Shown here: piece by piece, positions 8,811 through 16,647 of the stretch
Layout of the letters: each line of letters opens with the position of its first letter
Numbering within the stretch: the stretch's first letter is position 1
NCBI RefSeq assembly: GCF_002074055.1
Contig: NZ_CP014619.1
Location: 1,860,001-1,924,000 of the forward strand
DNA from: Frondihabitans sp. 762G35
Lineage (GTDB): Bacteria > Actinomycetota > Actinomycetes > Actinomycetales > Microbacteriaceae
Direction: 5' to 3'
DNA length: 64,000 nt
Program-made: the position numbers and the translations under genes
The notes under the pieces: generated by a model
Database searches by the model: none
The model's input: the letters and a program-made list of their open reading frames with translations, nothing else
What the model was told of the DNA's origin: nothing

Positions 8811-9697
8811 GCGGCGCGGCGACGACCCTCGAGCGGACCTCCCGGCGCCGGGCGACCTGGCTGACGGAGCTCCTACGACGCCCGGCGGGTGTCGTGGCCG
8901 CGGCCTGGATCCTGCTGCTCGTCGTGTCCGCGGCGGTCTCGGCCGTCTGGACGCCGCACGACCCCTTCGCGACCGATCCCTATCACGCGTGGGCGACGCC
9001 GTCCCCCGCGCACCTGTTCGGCACCGACGGCGTGGGCCGCGACATCTTCAGCTACGTCTTCCGCGCGAGCGGGACGACGCTCACCGTCGCCGTGGCGGCC
9101 GGCCTCATCGCCTCCGCCGTCGGCATCGGCCTCGCGGCCCTCGGCTCGCTCACGACCCGCTGGGTCCGCGAGTCGATCGCGGTCCTCATCGACATCCTCA
9201 TCGCCTTCCCGACGATCCTCGTCGCGATGCTCCTCGCCTCCGTCCTCGGCGGCTCCCTCGGCGTCGTCGTGGTGTCGGTCGGCATCGGCTACGGCGTGAC
9301 CATCGCGCGCGTCTCGCGGGGCGAGATCCGGCGCGTGCGTCGGACCGACTACGTGCTCGCGGCGCGGGCCGCGGGGGTCTCGGGGGCGGGCATCCTGCGG
9401 CGGCACCTCCTCCCCAACGTCGCACCCGTCTTCGTCGTCCAGCTCTCGCTCGCCATGGCGACGTCGATCCTGGCCGAGGCGGGCCTGTCGTACCTCGGCT
9501 ACGGCGCCACCGCGCAGACGGCGTCGTGGGGTCGCCTCCTGAACGACCTCCAGGTCTACATCTCGATCCACCCGGGCAGCGTCGTCTGGCCCGGGCTCGC
9601 GATCACCCTCACCGTGCTCGCGTTCAACCTCCTCGGCGACGCCCTCCGCGAGGCCTCCGACCCGAGGCTCCGCAGCACCGGGAAGGGAGCGGCATGA
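8807..9697 (+). CDS. ABC transporter permease, DppC/OppC type
   Basis: A 296-residue partner of the DppB-type permease. The ATG start at 8807 overlaps the upstream stop by four bases. After a 30-residue basic tail comes the first helix, then DPYHAWATPSPAHLFGTDGVGRDIFSYVFRASGTTL, the conserved DppC periplasmic motif with GTDxxGRDxxS. The EAA loop YVLAARAAGVSGAGILRRHLLPN lies near residues 181-203. The end DALREASDPRLR is also typical of the family. It forms the channel with DppB. Confidence 0.92.
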   Translation: MSGAATTLERTSRRRATWLTELLRRPAGVVAAAWILLLVVSAAVSAVWTPHDPFATDPYHAWATPSPAHLFGTDGVGRDIFSYVFRASGTTLTVAVAAGLIASAVGIGLAALGSLTTRWVRESIAVLIDILIAFPTILVAMLLASVLGGSLGVVVVSVGIGYGVTIARVSRGEIRRVRRTDYVLAARAAGVSGAGILRRHLLPNVAPVFVVQLSLAMATSILAEAGLSYLGYGATAQTASWGRLLNDLQVYISIHPGSVVWPGLAITLTVLAFNLLGDALREASDPRLRSTGKGAA

Positions 9698-10473
9698 GCC
9701 TCGACGTCTCTCACCTCCGCGTGTCGATCGGCGGGACGGCCCTCGTCGACGACGTGTCGTTCAGCGTGCCGACCGGGGGGCGCCTCGGCCTCATCGGGGA
9801 GTCGGGCTCGGGGAAGTCGCTGTCGCTCCTGGCGATCCTCGGGCTCGCGCCGTCCGGCGCCGAGGTGACCGGGAGCGTCCTGCTCGACGGCGAGGAGATC
9901 CTCTCGCTGCCCGAGCGCCGGCTCGCCCGTCTCCGTGGCTCGCGGATCGGCACGGTGTTCCAGGACCCGCTGACCGCACTGAACCCGCTCCACACGATCG
10001 GACGGCAGCTGGCCGAACCGCTCCGGATCCACGAGGGGCTCGGCAAGCGCGAGGGGCGGGCGCGAGCCGTCGAGGCGGCGCGCGAGGTCGGGCTCCCCGA
10101 CCCGGAGACGATCGTCGACCTTTTCCCGCACCAGATCTCCGGCGGACAGCGGCAGCGCGTCGGCATCGCGATGGCGCTGGCCTGCCGACCCGGGCTCCTC
10201 CTCGCCGACGAGCCGACGACGGCTCTCGACGTGACGACGCAGAAGGAGATCCTCGACCTGTTCCGCCGGCTCTCGGACGAGCTCGGCGTGGCGCTCGTGT
10301 TCGTCACGCACGACCTCGCCGTCCTGGCGCAGATCACCGAGGAGGTCGTCGTGCTCTCCGGGGGGCGCGCGGTCGAGCGCGGCACGGTGACGGGCATCCT
10401 GCAGGAGCCCCGCCACCCCGTGACCCGGGGTCTCGTCGATGCCGCACGGGCCACCACCTGGGGGGATCGATGA
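9694..10473 (+). CDS. ABC transporter ATPase, DppD/OppD type
   Basis: A 259-residue ATPase with Walker A GESGSGKS, signature ISGGQRQRVGIAMALA, Walker B LLLADEPTTALDVTTQ and H-loop VFVTHDLAVLAQ. The Q-loop region TVFQDPLTALNPLHTIG is characteristic of the peptide/nickel subfamily. It lacks the C-terminal iron-sulfur or oligopeptide extension seen in full-length DppD, so it is closer to NikD in size. The ATG at 9694 overlaps the DppC stop, implying coupled translation. Confidence 0.92.
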   Translation: MSLDVSHLRVSIGGTALVDDVSFSVPTGGRLGLIGESGSGKSLSLLAILGLAPSGAEVTGSVLLDGEEILSLPERRLARLRGSRIGTVFQDPLTALNPLHTIGRQLAEPLRIHEGLGKREGRARAVEAAREVGLPDPETIVDLFPHQISGGQRQRVGIAMALACRPGLLLADEPTTALDVTTQKEILDLFRRLSDELGVALVFVTHDLAVLAQITEEVVVLSGGRAVERGTVTGILQEPRHPVTRGLVDAARATTWGDR

Positions 10474-11279
10474 GTGCGCTGCTGACCGCGAGCGGCGTCG
10501 GTCGCGACTTCGTGCTGCCCCGTCGGACCCTCTTCACGCCGGGGGTCGTCCGGCACGCGGTCGTCGACGCCTCCCTCGAGGTCGGCCCGGGCGAGAGCGT
10601 CGGGCTCATCGGGGAGTCGGGATCCGGCAAGTCGACGCTCGTGCGCATCCTGCTCGCCCTCGACCGGGCGACCACGGGGACCGTGACCTTCGACGGCCGG
10701 CCGGTCGTTCCGGGCCCCGCATCGCGCCTGCGGTGGCTGCGTCGCCAGACCGGGGTCGTCCTGCAGGATCCGTACGCCTCGCTCGACCCGCGGATGCGCG
10801 TTCTCGACATCGTCGCCGAACCCCTGCGGGCGCTCCGCATCGAGGGCTCGCACCGCGACCTCGTCGTCGACGTGCTCGCCCGCGTCGGCCTCGACGACGG
10901 CACCCTCGACCGGTACCCGCACGAATTCAGCGGCGGTCAGCGGCAGCGGATCGCGCTCGCCCGCGCCCTCGTGCACTCGCCCCGGCTGCTCGTCGGCGAC
11001 GAGCCCCTGAGCGCGCTGGACGTGACCGTGCGGGCGCAGATCCTCGAGCTGCTGGCGTCGCTCCGCGAGGAGCTGGGGCTGTCGCTCCTGATCGTGTCGC
11101 ACGACCTCGGGCTCGTCGATCACCTCTGCGATCGGGTCGCGGTGATGAACGCCGGGCGGATCGTCGAGCAGGGTCCGACCCGCGACGTGCTGGCCGACCC
11201 GCAGGATGCGTACACGCGGCGGCTCGTCGCGTCGGTGCCGAGGTTGCCCGGTGCGGGGCCCGTCGGGTCGTCAGCGTGA
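10470..11279 (+). CDS. ABC transporter ATPase, DppF/OppF type
   Basis: A 269-residue second ATPase closing the five-gene importer. It has Walker A GESGSGKST, Q-loop VVLQDPYASLDPRMRV, signature FSGGQRQRIALARALVHSPR, Walker B LLVGDEPLSALDVTVRAQ and H-loop LIVSHDLGLVDHL. The C-terminal GPTRDVLADPQDAYTRRLVASVP segment is the DppF/NikE-type tail. The start overlaps the DppD stop as ATGA, like every junction in this operon. The gene ends 12 bases before the first palindromic repeat array and is convergent with the amidase. Confidence 0.92.
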   Translation: MSALLTASGVGRDFVLPRRTLFTPGVVRHAVVDASLEVGPGESVGLIGESGSGKSTLVRILLALDRATTGTVTFDGRPVVPGPASRLRWLRRQTGVVLQDPYASLDPRMRVLDIVAEPLRALRIEGSHRDLVVDVLARVGLDDGTLDRYPHEFSGGQRQRIALARALVHSPRLLVGDEPLSALDVTVRAQILELLASLREELGLSLLIVSHDLGLVDHLCDRVAVMNAGRIVEQGPTRDVLADPQDAYTRRLVASVPRLPGAGPVGSSA

Positions 11280-11290
11280 CCCCCGGGGCG

Positions 11291-11430
11291 CGAGACTCCA
11301 CGACGTGCGAGGTTTCGCGAACGTGAGCGGCGAGTCGTGGAGTCTCGCGGGGGGCGGCGTGGGGCAGCGGCACCGAGACTCCACGATTGGCGACGTTTCA
11401 CGAACGTGAGCGGCGAGTCGTGGAGTCTCG
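11291..11430 (+). repeat. 57-bp palindromic element array A (2 copies, 83-bp period)
   Basis: Two copies, 11291-11347 and 11374-11430, each exactly 57 bp and separated by 26 bp. Both have perfect 13-bp arms CGAGACTCCACGA and TCGTGGAGTCTCG. The core of the second copy reads TTGGCGACGTTTCACGAACG and then GAGCGGCGAG. The array lies between the convergent dppF-type gene and the amidase. Other arrays of the same element lie at 30264-30486 and 45627-46011. Confidence 0.9.
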
Positions 11431-11459
11431 CCGAGGTGGGCAGGCCGGGCGCAGCCCAC

Positions 11460-12881
11460 TCACCACTGCCGCGGGTGCCGCCTCTGCCAGTGCAGGCGCC
11501 GTTCGAGCTGCGCGCCGATCGCGAGAAGCACGTCCTCGCGCCCGGGCCGCCCGATCAGCTGCACTCCGACGGGCAGGCCGTCGACCTCGTGCACGGGCAG
11601 CGAGATCGCCGGGAGCCCCGCCACGTTGACGAACGACGTGAACGGCGCGTAGAGGCACTGCTGCTCGAAGTTCCGCTCGGCGTCGTCCGCGTCGTACCAG
11701 CCGACGGGCCGTGGCGGGAGGGCCAGCGTCGGAGTGAGGATCGCGTCGAACGACGAGAACTGCTCGATGACGCTCCGTTCGAACGCCGTCAGCCCGGCGA
11801 GCGTCTCGGCGAGATCGCGCGCCGACATGGCGCGACCGCGCTCGACGAGCCAGCGGGTGATCGGCTCGAGCAGGTCGAGGTCCGCCCCCTCGGCCGGAAT
11901 GGACGCCGCGCCCGCCTGCCAGAGCGAGTGGAAGAGCTCCCCGTAGTTCGAGGGCCGGAGCGAGGCCTCGTCGACACCGTGCCCCATCGCCACCAGCTCG
12001 TCGGTCGTGACCGCCAGCGCCTGGAGCACCGACGGGTTGAGGACGACGTCGTAGGTGTCGTCCCACGGGCTCGCGGTGAGAACCCCGACCTGGAACCGCC
12101 CCTCGCCGCGCACCGCCGCCCCGAGGAACGATCCGGCCGGATTCTCGGGGGCCCCCAGAGCGAACGGGTGACGGGCGGGCATCCCCTCGGGCGACACCAT
12201 CGCGTCGAGCAGCATCCCCGCGTCGGCCACCGTCCGCGCGATCGGACCGCCGACGGCGAGTCCGCCGAGGCTCGTGATGCCCGACTGCGCGGGGACCCGC
12301 CCCCGAGAGGGTTTCAGCCCGACGAGACCCGTCGCCGACGCCGGGATCCGGATGGACCCCCCACCGTCCGATCCCGGGGCGAACGGCAGGAGCCCGGCGG
12401 CGACCGCCGCCGCGGCTCCCCCGCTGGAGCCGCCGGGACCGAGCTCGAGGTTCCACGGGTTGCGGGTCGGGGGTCCGATGAGCGTCTCGGTGTAGGCGGT
12501 GAGACCGAACTCGGGGGTCGCGGTCTTGCCGAGGCTGACGGCTCCTGCGCGGTCCACGACCTCGACGATCTCGGAGTCCGACCGGGCGATGCGCCCGCGG
12601 CCGAGGCGCGACCCCGACCACGTCGGAACGCCGCGGCGATCGGTGAGGTCCTTGTCGGCGAGCGGGAGACCCCAGAGGGCGGCCGTCGTGCGCCCCGCCT
12701 CGGTGAGCGCGTCCGCCCGGGCCCGGGCTCCGTCGGCGGTCACCGTGACGAAGGAGCCGATCGCGGGGTCGAGCCGCGCGATGCGCTCGAGGTAGTGGTC
12801 GGTGAGCTCGCGGGGCGTGACGTCGCCGCGGCGCAGCCAGTCCCACTGCTCCTGCGCGCTGAGGTGGTGGAGTTCGAACAT
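11460..12881 (-). CDS. Amidase (amidase-signature family)
   Basis: A 473-residue serine hydrolase of the amidase-signature family, which cleaves carboxamides with a Ser-cisSer-Lys triad. The signature GPGGSSGGAAAAVAAG is present, the lysine is in LADKDLTDRRGVPT near residue 76, and the nucleophile lies in GSDGGGSIRIPASATGLVGLKPSRGRVP. The overall layout resembles 6-aminohexanoate-cyclic-dimer hydrolase and GatA-like amidases of unknown substrate. I set the start at the ATG at 12881 (MFELHHLSAQ); a TAGGAT box lies 8 bases upstream, so the transcript is nearly leaderless. The much longer open frame upstream is a GC-driven artefact antisense to the next gene. Confidence 0.88.
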   Translation of the reverse strand: MFELHHLSAQEQWDWLRRGDVTPRELTDHYLERIARLDPAIGSFVTVTADGARARADALTEAGRTTAALWGLPLADKDLTDRRGVPTWSGSRLGRGRIARSDSEIVEVVDRAGAVSLGKTATPEFGLTAYTETLIGPPTRNPWNLELGPGGSSGGAAAAVAAGLLPFAPGSDGGGSIRIPASATGLVGLKPSRGRVPAQSGITSLGGLAVGGPIARTVADAGMLLDAMVSPEGMPARHPFALGAPENPAGSFLGAAVRGEGRFQVGVLTASPWDDTYDVVLNPSVLQALAVTTDELVAMGHGVDEASLRPSNYGELFHSLWQAGAASIPAEGADLDLLEPITRWLVERGRAMSARDLAETLAGLTAFERSVIEQFSSFDAILTPTLALPPRPVGWYDADDAERNFEQQCLYAPFTSFVNVAGLPAISLPVHEVDGLPVGVQLIGRPGREDVLLAIGAQLERRLHWQRRHPRQW

Positions 12882-12940
12882 CGACACCGATCCTACGGAC
12901 CGCACTCGGCGATCTCGCAGCAAACCGTCTCGTTCGATCC

Positions 12941-12970
12941 TGGACATCCGGTCGACCGCGGGCGTATGGT
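12941..12970 (+). promoter_or_regulatory. Sigma-70-like promoter for the secreted repeat-protein pair
   Basis: TGGACA (12941-12946), an 18-bp spacer, then TATGGT (12965-12970). The predicted start near 12977 leaves an untranslated leader of about 80 bases before the GTG at 13056. Confidence 0.45.
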
Positions 12971-13055
12971 CATCGACACAGGCGGGCTCAACCATCCCGT
13001 CGCTCGGAGACCAACCACCTCCGGCAGACACGATCGACCGAAGAAGGTGATCGCC

Positions 13056-14096
13056 GTGGATCAGACGGCTGAACGCACCCCCTTCGTTCTCGTGCGCCTT
13101 CTCCTCGTCGCCGGCCTCGTGGCCGCGGCGTGGCTGATCCTCGGTTTCGCGCTCTCCTCGCCGGCCGCATCGGCCGCCGACACACCGTCCGCGTCCGCCG
13201 CGACCGCCCCCGCGAAGCCCTCTCTCGTCGGCTCCGTGGCCGGAGTCGTCGGACGCGTCGCCGCGCCCGTCGCGAAGGTCACCACCACCGTGGGATCCGG
13301 CGCCGGAGCCACGGTCGGTCGGGTCACGACGACCGTAGAGAAGGTCACCGCGCCCGTCCCGGTCGTCGGGAAGGTCGTGGCGAAAGCCGCCCCCGTCGTC
13401 CCCGCCGTCGTCACGCACGTCACCGCATCGAAGCCCGTGTCGGCCGTCGTCACGCCCGTCGCGACCACCGTCGACCACGTGGTCGACAGCGTGGGCACCG
13501 CGGCTCCCGTCGTCACCGCGGTCACCGGAAAAAGCCCGGTCAGCACCGTGACCGCACCGGTCGTGTCGACCGTCGACGAGACGCTCTCTTCGGTCGCCGA
13601 CGGTGCCGACGGCGCGATCGCGGCCCCCTCGCCGAGCGCTCCGACCGGCCCGCAGGCGGGCACTCCCGGCTCGTCCCCCGCGGCGCCGACCGAGGCCGTC
13701 GTGCCCGGCCACGACGCACCGATCGTCGCCACCGCGTCCGCCGCAGCCGCGTCCGCGACGACGACTCACGCGTCCCCCTTCTCGACCGCGACGGCTTCGA
13801 CCACCACAGGAGCCACGGCCCGCGCCACCGCCGCCACGCACTCCCCCGTGCAGCCGGTCACCGCCCCCGCGCCCGTCCCGGCCCCGCAGCCCGGACCCGT
13901 GGCTCCGGCCCCCGTCGCTCCGGCGCCGACCGCCGGCGCCGGCGGAGCCGGCTCGGGTCCTGCCGCCTCGGCCCCCGCCGCCGTCACCACGGACGGCGTC
14001 CCGCTGCCGTCCCCGGCCGCACAGCTCCACGCTTCCGCGGACGGCTCGCGCCTCCCGCTGGCCCCCACGTACGACTCCGACACGACGCCCGACTGA
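13056..14096 (+). CDS. Secreted Ala/Val/Thr/Pro-rich protein of unknown function
   Basis: I do not recognise this 346-residue protein. The GTG start at 13056 has AAGAAGG 8 bases upstream. Residues 12-33 are a hydrophobic export segment followed by [10 protein letters not shown], a likely cleavage region. The mature part has two halves. Residues 50-190 are rich in Val/Thr with recurring VxxV(T/A)xPV blocks. Residues 190-346 are a disordered Ala/Pro/Thr/Ser stretch that includes PAPVPAPQPGPVAPAPVAPAP. There is no cysteine, no sortase motif and no C-terminal helix, so it is presumably released or loosely held at the wall. The tandem chaplin-like gene begins 116 bases downstream, suggesting a shared surface role. 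Confidence 0.7.
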   Translation: MDQTAERTPFVLVRLLLVAGLVAAAWLILGFALSSPAASAADTPSASAATAPAKPSLVGSVAGVVGRVAAPVAKVTTTVGSGAGATVGRVTTTVEKVTAPVPVVGKVVAKAAPVVPAVVTHVTASKPVSAVVTPVATTVDHVVDSVGTAAPVVTAVTGKSPVSTVTAPVVSTVDETLSSVADGADGAIAAPSPSAPTGPQAGTPGSSPAAPTEAVVPGHDAPIVATASAAAASATTTHASPFSTATASTTTGATARATAATHSPVQPVTAPAPVPAPQPGPVAPAPVAPAPTAGAGGAGSGPAASAPAAVTTDGVPLPSPAAQLHASADGSRLPLAPTYDSDTTPD

Positions 14097-14212
14097 CGGT
14101 CCGCTCACTGCCCCTGCGGCAGAACGAGCACACGTCGCACCAGCGACACGACCATCACTCATCCGGGTCGAGATCCCTCGACTCGAGAACGTCGACACAG
14201 GAGTTCTTTCTC

Positions 14213-16024
14213 ATGAACAAGTACGTCTTCCGCGGGCTCATCGGAGCCTGCTTCGTCGGAGGCCTCTGGGCCGCCGGCACCACGGCGGCCAGCGCCGCCA
14301 CGACCTCGGGAGCCGAAGGACTCGTCTCCGGCACCCAGGTCACCAGCGCCGTCTCCGCACCCGTCACCGCGACGGGCAACGCGATCAGCGTGATCGGCCA
14401 CTCCCGGAGCACCGGGGCGACGACGCACACCGCGGCACCCGCCGCATCGACCGCCCCGGCGGCGCCGGCGACGGCTCCCGCCACCTCCCGCACCAGCGGG
14501 CTCGGCGGCATCCTCTCCGGAACGCAGGGCATCGTCTCCGTGAAGGTGCCGGTCACCGTCACCGGGAACGCCGTCTCGGCGGTCGGTCACTCGGCGTCGA
14601 CGAACAGCAGCGCGGCTCCGGCCGCCCCCGCAGCGGCCCCCGCGACGTCGGCACCGGCGGCGGCCCCGTCCGCTCCCGTGACATCCGGCGCCCACGGTGT
14701 CGCTTCGGGCACGCAGGTCGCCCCGGCGGTCTCCGCTCCCGTGACCGTCTCGGGCAATGCGGTCTCGGTGGTCGGCGACTCCTCGTCGACGGACTCCCGC
14801 ACCTCGGCTCCGACCGCAGGAGCCACGGGCCCGGCGTCCTCCGCCCCGTCCGCCGCCACCACGTCCGGTGCCGACGGCGCAGCCAGCGGGACGCAGGCCC
14901 TCGTCGACGTGACCCTGCCGGTCACCGTCTCCGGGAACAGCCTGTCGGTGCTCGGTGACAGCGCCTCCACCGGCAGCACCACCGGATCCGGCACCACCCC
15001 GGCCACCGGCACGACCGGCACCACCGGCACCGGAAGCACCACCACCGGCACCGACAGCGTCCTCGGCGGAACCCAGATCATCCCCGTCGTCACGGCGCCC
15101 ATCACCGCCGGCGGCGACGCCGTCTCCGTCATCGGTGACAGCGCCTCCACCGGCAGCACCACCGGCACCGGCACCACCCCGGCCACCGGCACCACCGGCA
15201 CCACCGGCACCGGAAGCACCACCACCGGCACCGACAGCGTCCTCGGCGGAACCCAGATCGTCCCCGTCGTCACGGCGCCGATCACCGCCGGCGGCGACGC
15301 CGTCTCCGTCATCGGTGACAGCGCCTCCACCGGCAGCACCACCGGATCCGGCACCACCCCGGCCACCGGCACCACCGGCACCGGAAGCACCACCACCGGT
15401 TCCGACGGCATCGGCTCCGGCACGCAGATCGTGCCGGTCGTCGGTCTCCCTGTGACCGTCTCGGGTGACGCGATCTCCGTCATCGGCGACTCCAGCAGCA
15501 CCGGAAGCACCGTCACGGGTCAGCCCACCGGCACGACGACCGGCGGCGGCAGCACCACGAGCGGGAACGGCGGCCTCCTCGGAGGCACGCAGGTCGTGCC
15601 CGTCGTGTCCCTGCCCGTCACGATCGGCGGCTCGGCCGTCTCGGTGATCGGCGACAGCTCGACCACCGGCTCGACCACCACGCCGACCACGCCGACCACC
15701 CCGACGACACCCACCACGCCGACGACGCCGACGACGCCCACCACGCCGTCGACACCGTCCGGACCGACCCTGCCGACCACCCCGGCGACCCCGATCACCC
15801 CGGCAGCCCCCGCCTCCGACGGTCTCCCGACCGTGACGACGGCCGCCGCGACGGGTAGCGGCTCGGCTCTCGACCCGGCCGGCCTGGGCGCCGCCACGAC
15901 CGTGGCCTCCACGGGCAGCCTCGCCTACACCGGCAGCGACTCGCCGCTCCCCGGCCTGCTCGCGGGCCTGCTCATCCTGCTGGGAGGTGCCGGCCTGCTC
16001 CTGCGGGCTCGCCTCCGCCGCTGA
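14213..16024 (+). CDS. Chaplin-like repeat surface protein with LAYTG sortase signal
   Basis: A 603-residue exported protein. Residues 1-28 are a signal peptide ending in AASA. Eight copies of a ~27-residue unit begin at G-T-Q residues 40, 103, 166, 226, 286, 346, 403 and 458. Each follows the plan SGTQ-x5-x-PVT-x3-GNAxSVIGDS. This resembles the chaplin domain (SGNxxQxPVxxPVxxCGNxxxVIG) but has no cysteines. Linkers are Thr/Gly/Ser-rich, and a TPT-repeat stalk spans about 488-540. The C-terminus has LAYTG at 570-574, a hydrophobic helix and RARLRR, a class E sortase LAxTG signal that would bind it to peptidoglycan. CAGGAG precedes the ATG by 11 bases. Cell-surface hydrophobin-like or adhesion roles are inference. 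Confidence 0.8.
   Translation: MNKYVFRGLIGACFVGGLWAAGTTAASAATTSGAEGLVSGTQVTSAVSAPVTATGNAISVIGHSRSTGATTHTAAPAASTAPAAPATAPATSRTSGLGGILSGTQGIVSVKVPVTVTGNAVSAVGHSASTNSSAAPAAPAAAPATSAPAAAPSAPVTSGAHGVASGTQVAPAVSAPVTVSGNAVSVVGDSSSTDSRTSAPTAGATGPASSAPSAATTSGADGAASGTQALVDVTLPVTVSGNSLSVLGDSASTGSTTGSGTTPATGTTGTTGTGSTTTGTDSVLGGTQIIPVVTAPITAGGDAVSVIGDSASTGSTTGTGTTPATGTTGTTGTGSTTTGTDSVLGGTQIVPVVTAPITAGGDAVSVIGDSASTGSTTGSGTTPATGTTGTGSTTTGSDGIGSGTQIVPVVGLPVTVSGDAISVIGDSSSTGSTVTGQPTGTTTGGGSTTSGNGGLLGGTQVVPVVSLPVTIGGSAVSVIGDSSTTGSTTTPTTPTTPTTPTTPTTPTTPTTPSTPSGPTLPTTPATPITPAAPASDGLPTVTTAAATGSGSALDPAGLGAATTVASTGSLAYTGSDSPLPGLLAGLLILLGGAGLLLRARLRR
14953..15312 (+). repeat. 180-bp in-frame tandem repeat inside the chaplin-like gene
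   Basis: Two near-identical 180-bp units (14953-15132 and 15133-15312) encode 60-residue modules, each a Thr/Gly linker plus one chaplin-like repeat. A third, shortened by 12 bp, follows to about 15480. The near identity at DNA level points to recent duplication or ongoing length variation. A 9-bp ACC-ACG-CCG-like repeat follows at about 15676-15780. Confidence 0.85.
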
Positions 16025-16030
16025 GTGTCC

Positions 16031-16067
16031 GCCCGGTGCCCCGTCGCTCGACGGCGAGGCACCGGGC
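16031..16067 (+). terminator. Hairpin terminator after the chaplin-like gene
   Basis: GCCCGGTGCC (16031-16040) pairs perfectly with GGCACCGGGC (16058-16067), and an inner CCGTC/GACGG stem is capped by GCTC. It lies 6 bases past the stop. There is no T-tract, which is usual in GC-rich actinobacteria. Confidence 0.6.
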
Positions 16068-16286
16068 GACACCGGCAGGATGCCCGGAACCGATCGATCC
16101 GCTCGACCCGACCCGCTCGGGCCGACGCGGATCGTTCCCGTGCGCTCGGAGAGCGGCACCGCCCGGCGGTCCGCATCGGACCGCGCGGGCCGCTCCGCGT
16201 TCACCCGCGTCGGCTACGGTGTGGCCGATAGCGCTCCCCCGGTCGAGCAGACGGCCGGCGGCGTCGGGGCGCGACACGGAGAGATC

Positions 16287-16628
16287 GTGATCGGTTACCT
16301 GTTCCTGGCGCTCGCCATCGTCGGCGAGGTCGTCGCCACCAGCTTCCTCAAGGTCGCCAGCGGGCCGAGCGCCCCCTGGTGGCCGTACATCGTGGTGGTC
16401 GTGGGCTACGTCTTCGCCTTCGCGATGCTGGCGCAGACCCTCGGGCACGGCGTCCCCCTGGGGATCGCCTACGCGATCTGGGCCGGGGTGGGTGTCGTCC
16501 TCGTCGCCGTCATCAGCCGGCTCGTGTTCCACGAGACGCTGTCGCTGGTCCAGCTCGGCGGAATCGTCCTCGTCATCGGCGGCGTGACCATGCTCGAACT
16601 CGGCGGCGGGCACCGCGTCGAGTCGTGA
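16287..16628 (+). CDS. Small multidrug resistance (SMR/EmrE-type) exporter
   Basis: A 113-residue four-helix membrane protein. The essential SMR glutamate is at position 14 in the first helix (YLFLALAIVGE14VVATSFLK). The central signature GIAYAIWAGVGVVLVAVI is characteristic of the EmrE/QacE branch, which exports lipophilic cations in exchange for protons as a dimer. The GTG start at 16287 has GGAGA 4 bases upstream; the longer open frame upstream is not coding. A TACGGT box at 16215-16220 is a possible -10. It could also be a guanidinium (Gdx) exporter, but I saw no guanidine riboswitch. It is convergent with the following GNAT gene. Confidence 0.9.
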   Translation: MIGYLFLALAIVGEVVATSFLKVASGPSAPWWPYIVVVVGYVFAFAMLAQTLGHGVPLGIAYAIWAGVGVVLVAVISRLVFHETLSLVQLGGIVLVIGGVTMLELGGGHRVES

Positions 16629-16647
16629 GGCACCCGGGACGGCTCCG

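Noticed and set aside
16215-16286. Guanidine riboswitch before the SMR gene
   Set aside because: The leader is about 60 bases and the paired ACGR-loop hairpins or ykkC motifs were not convincing.
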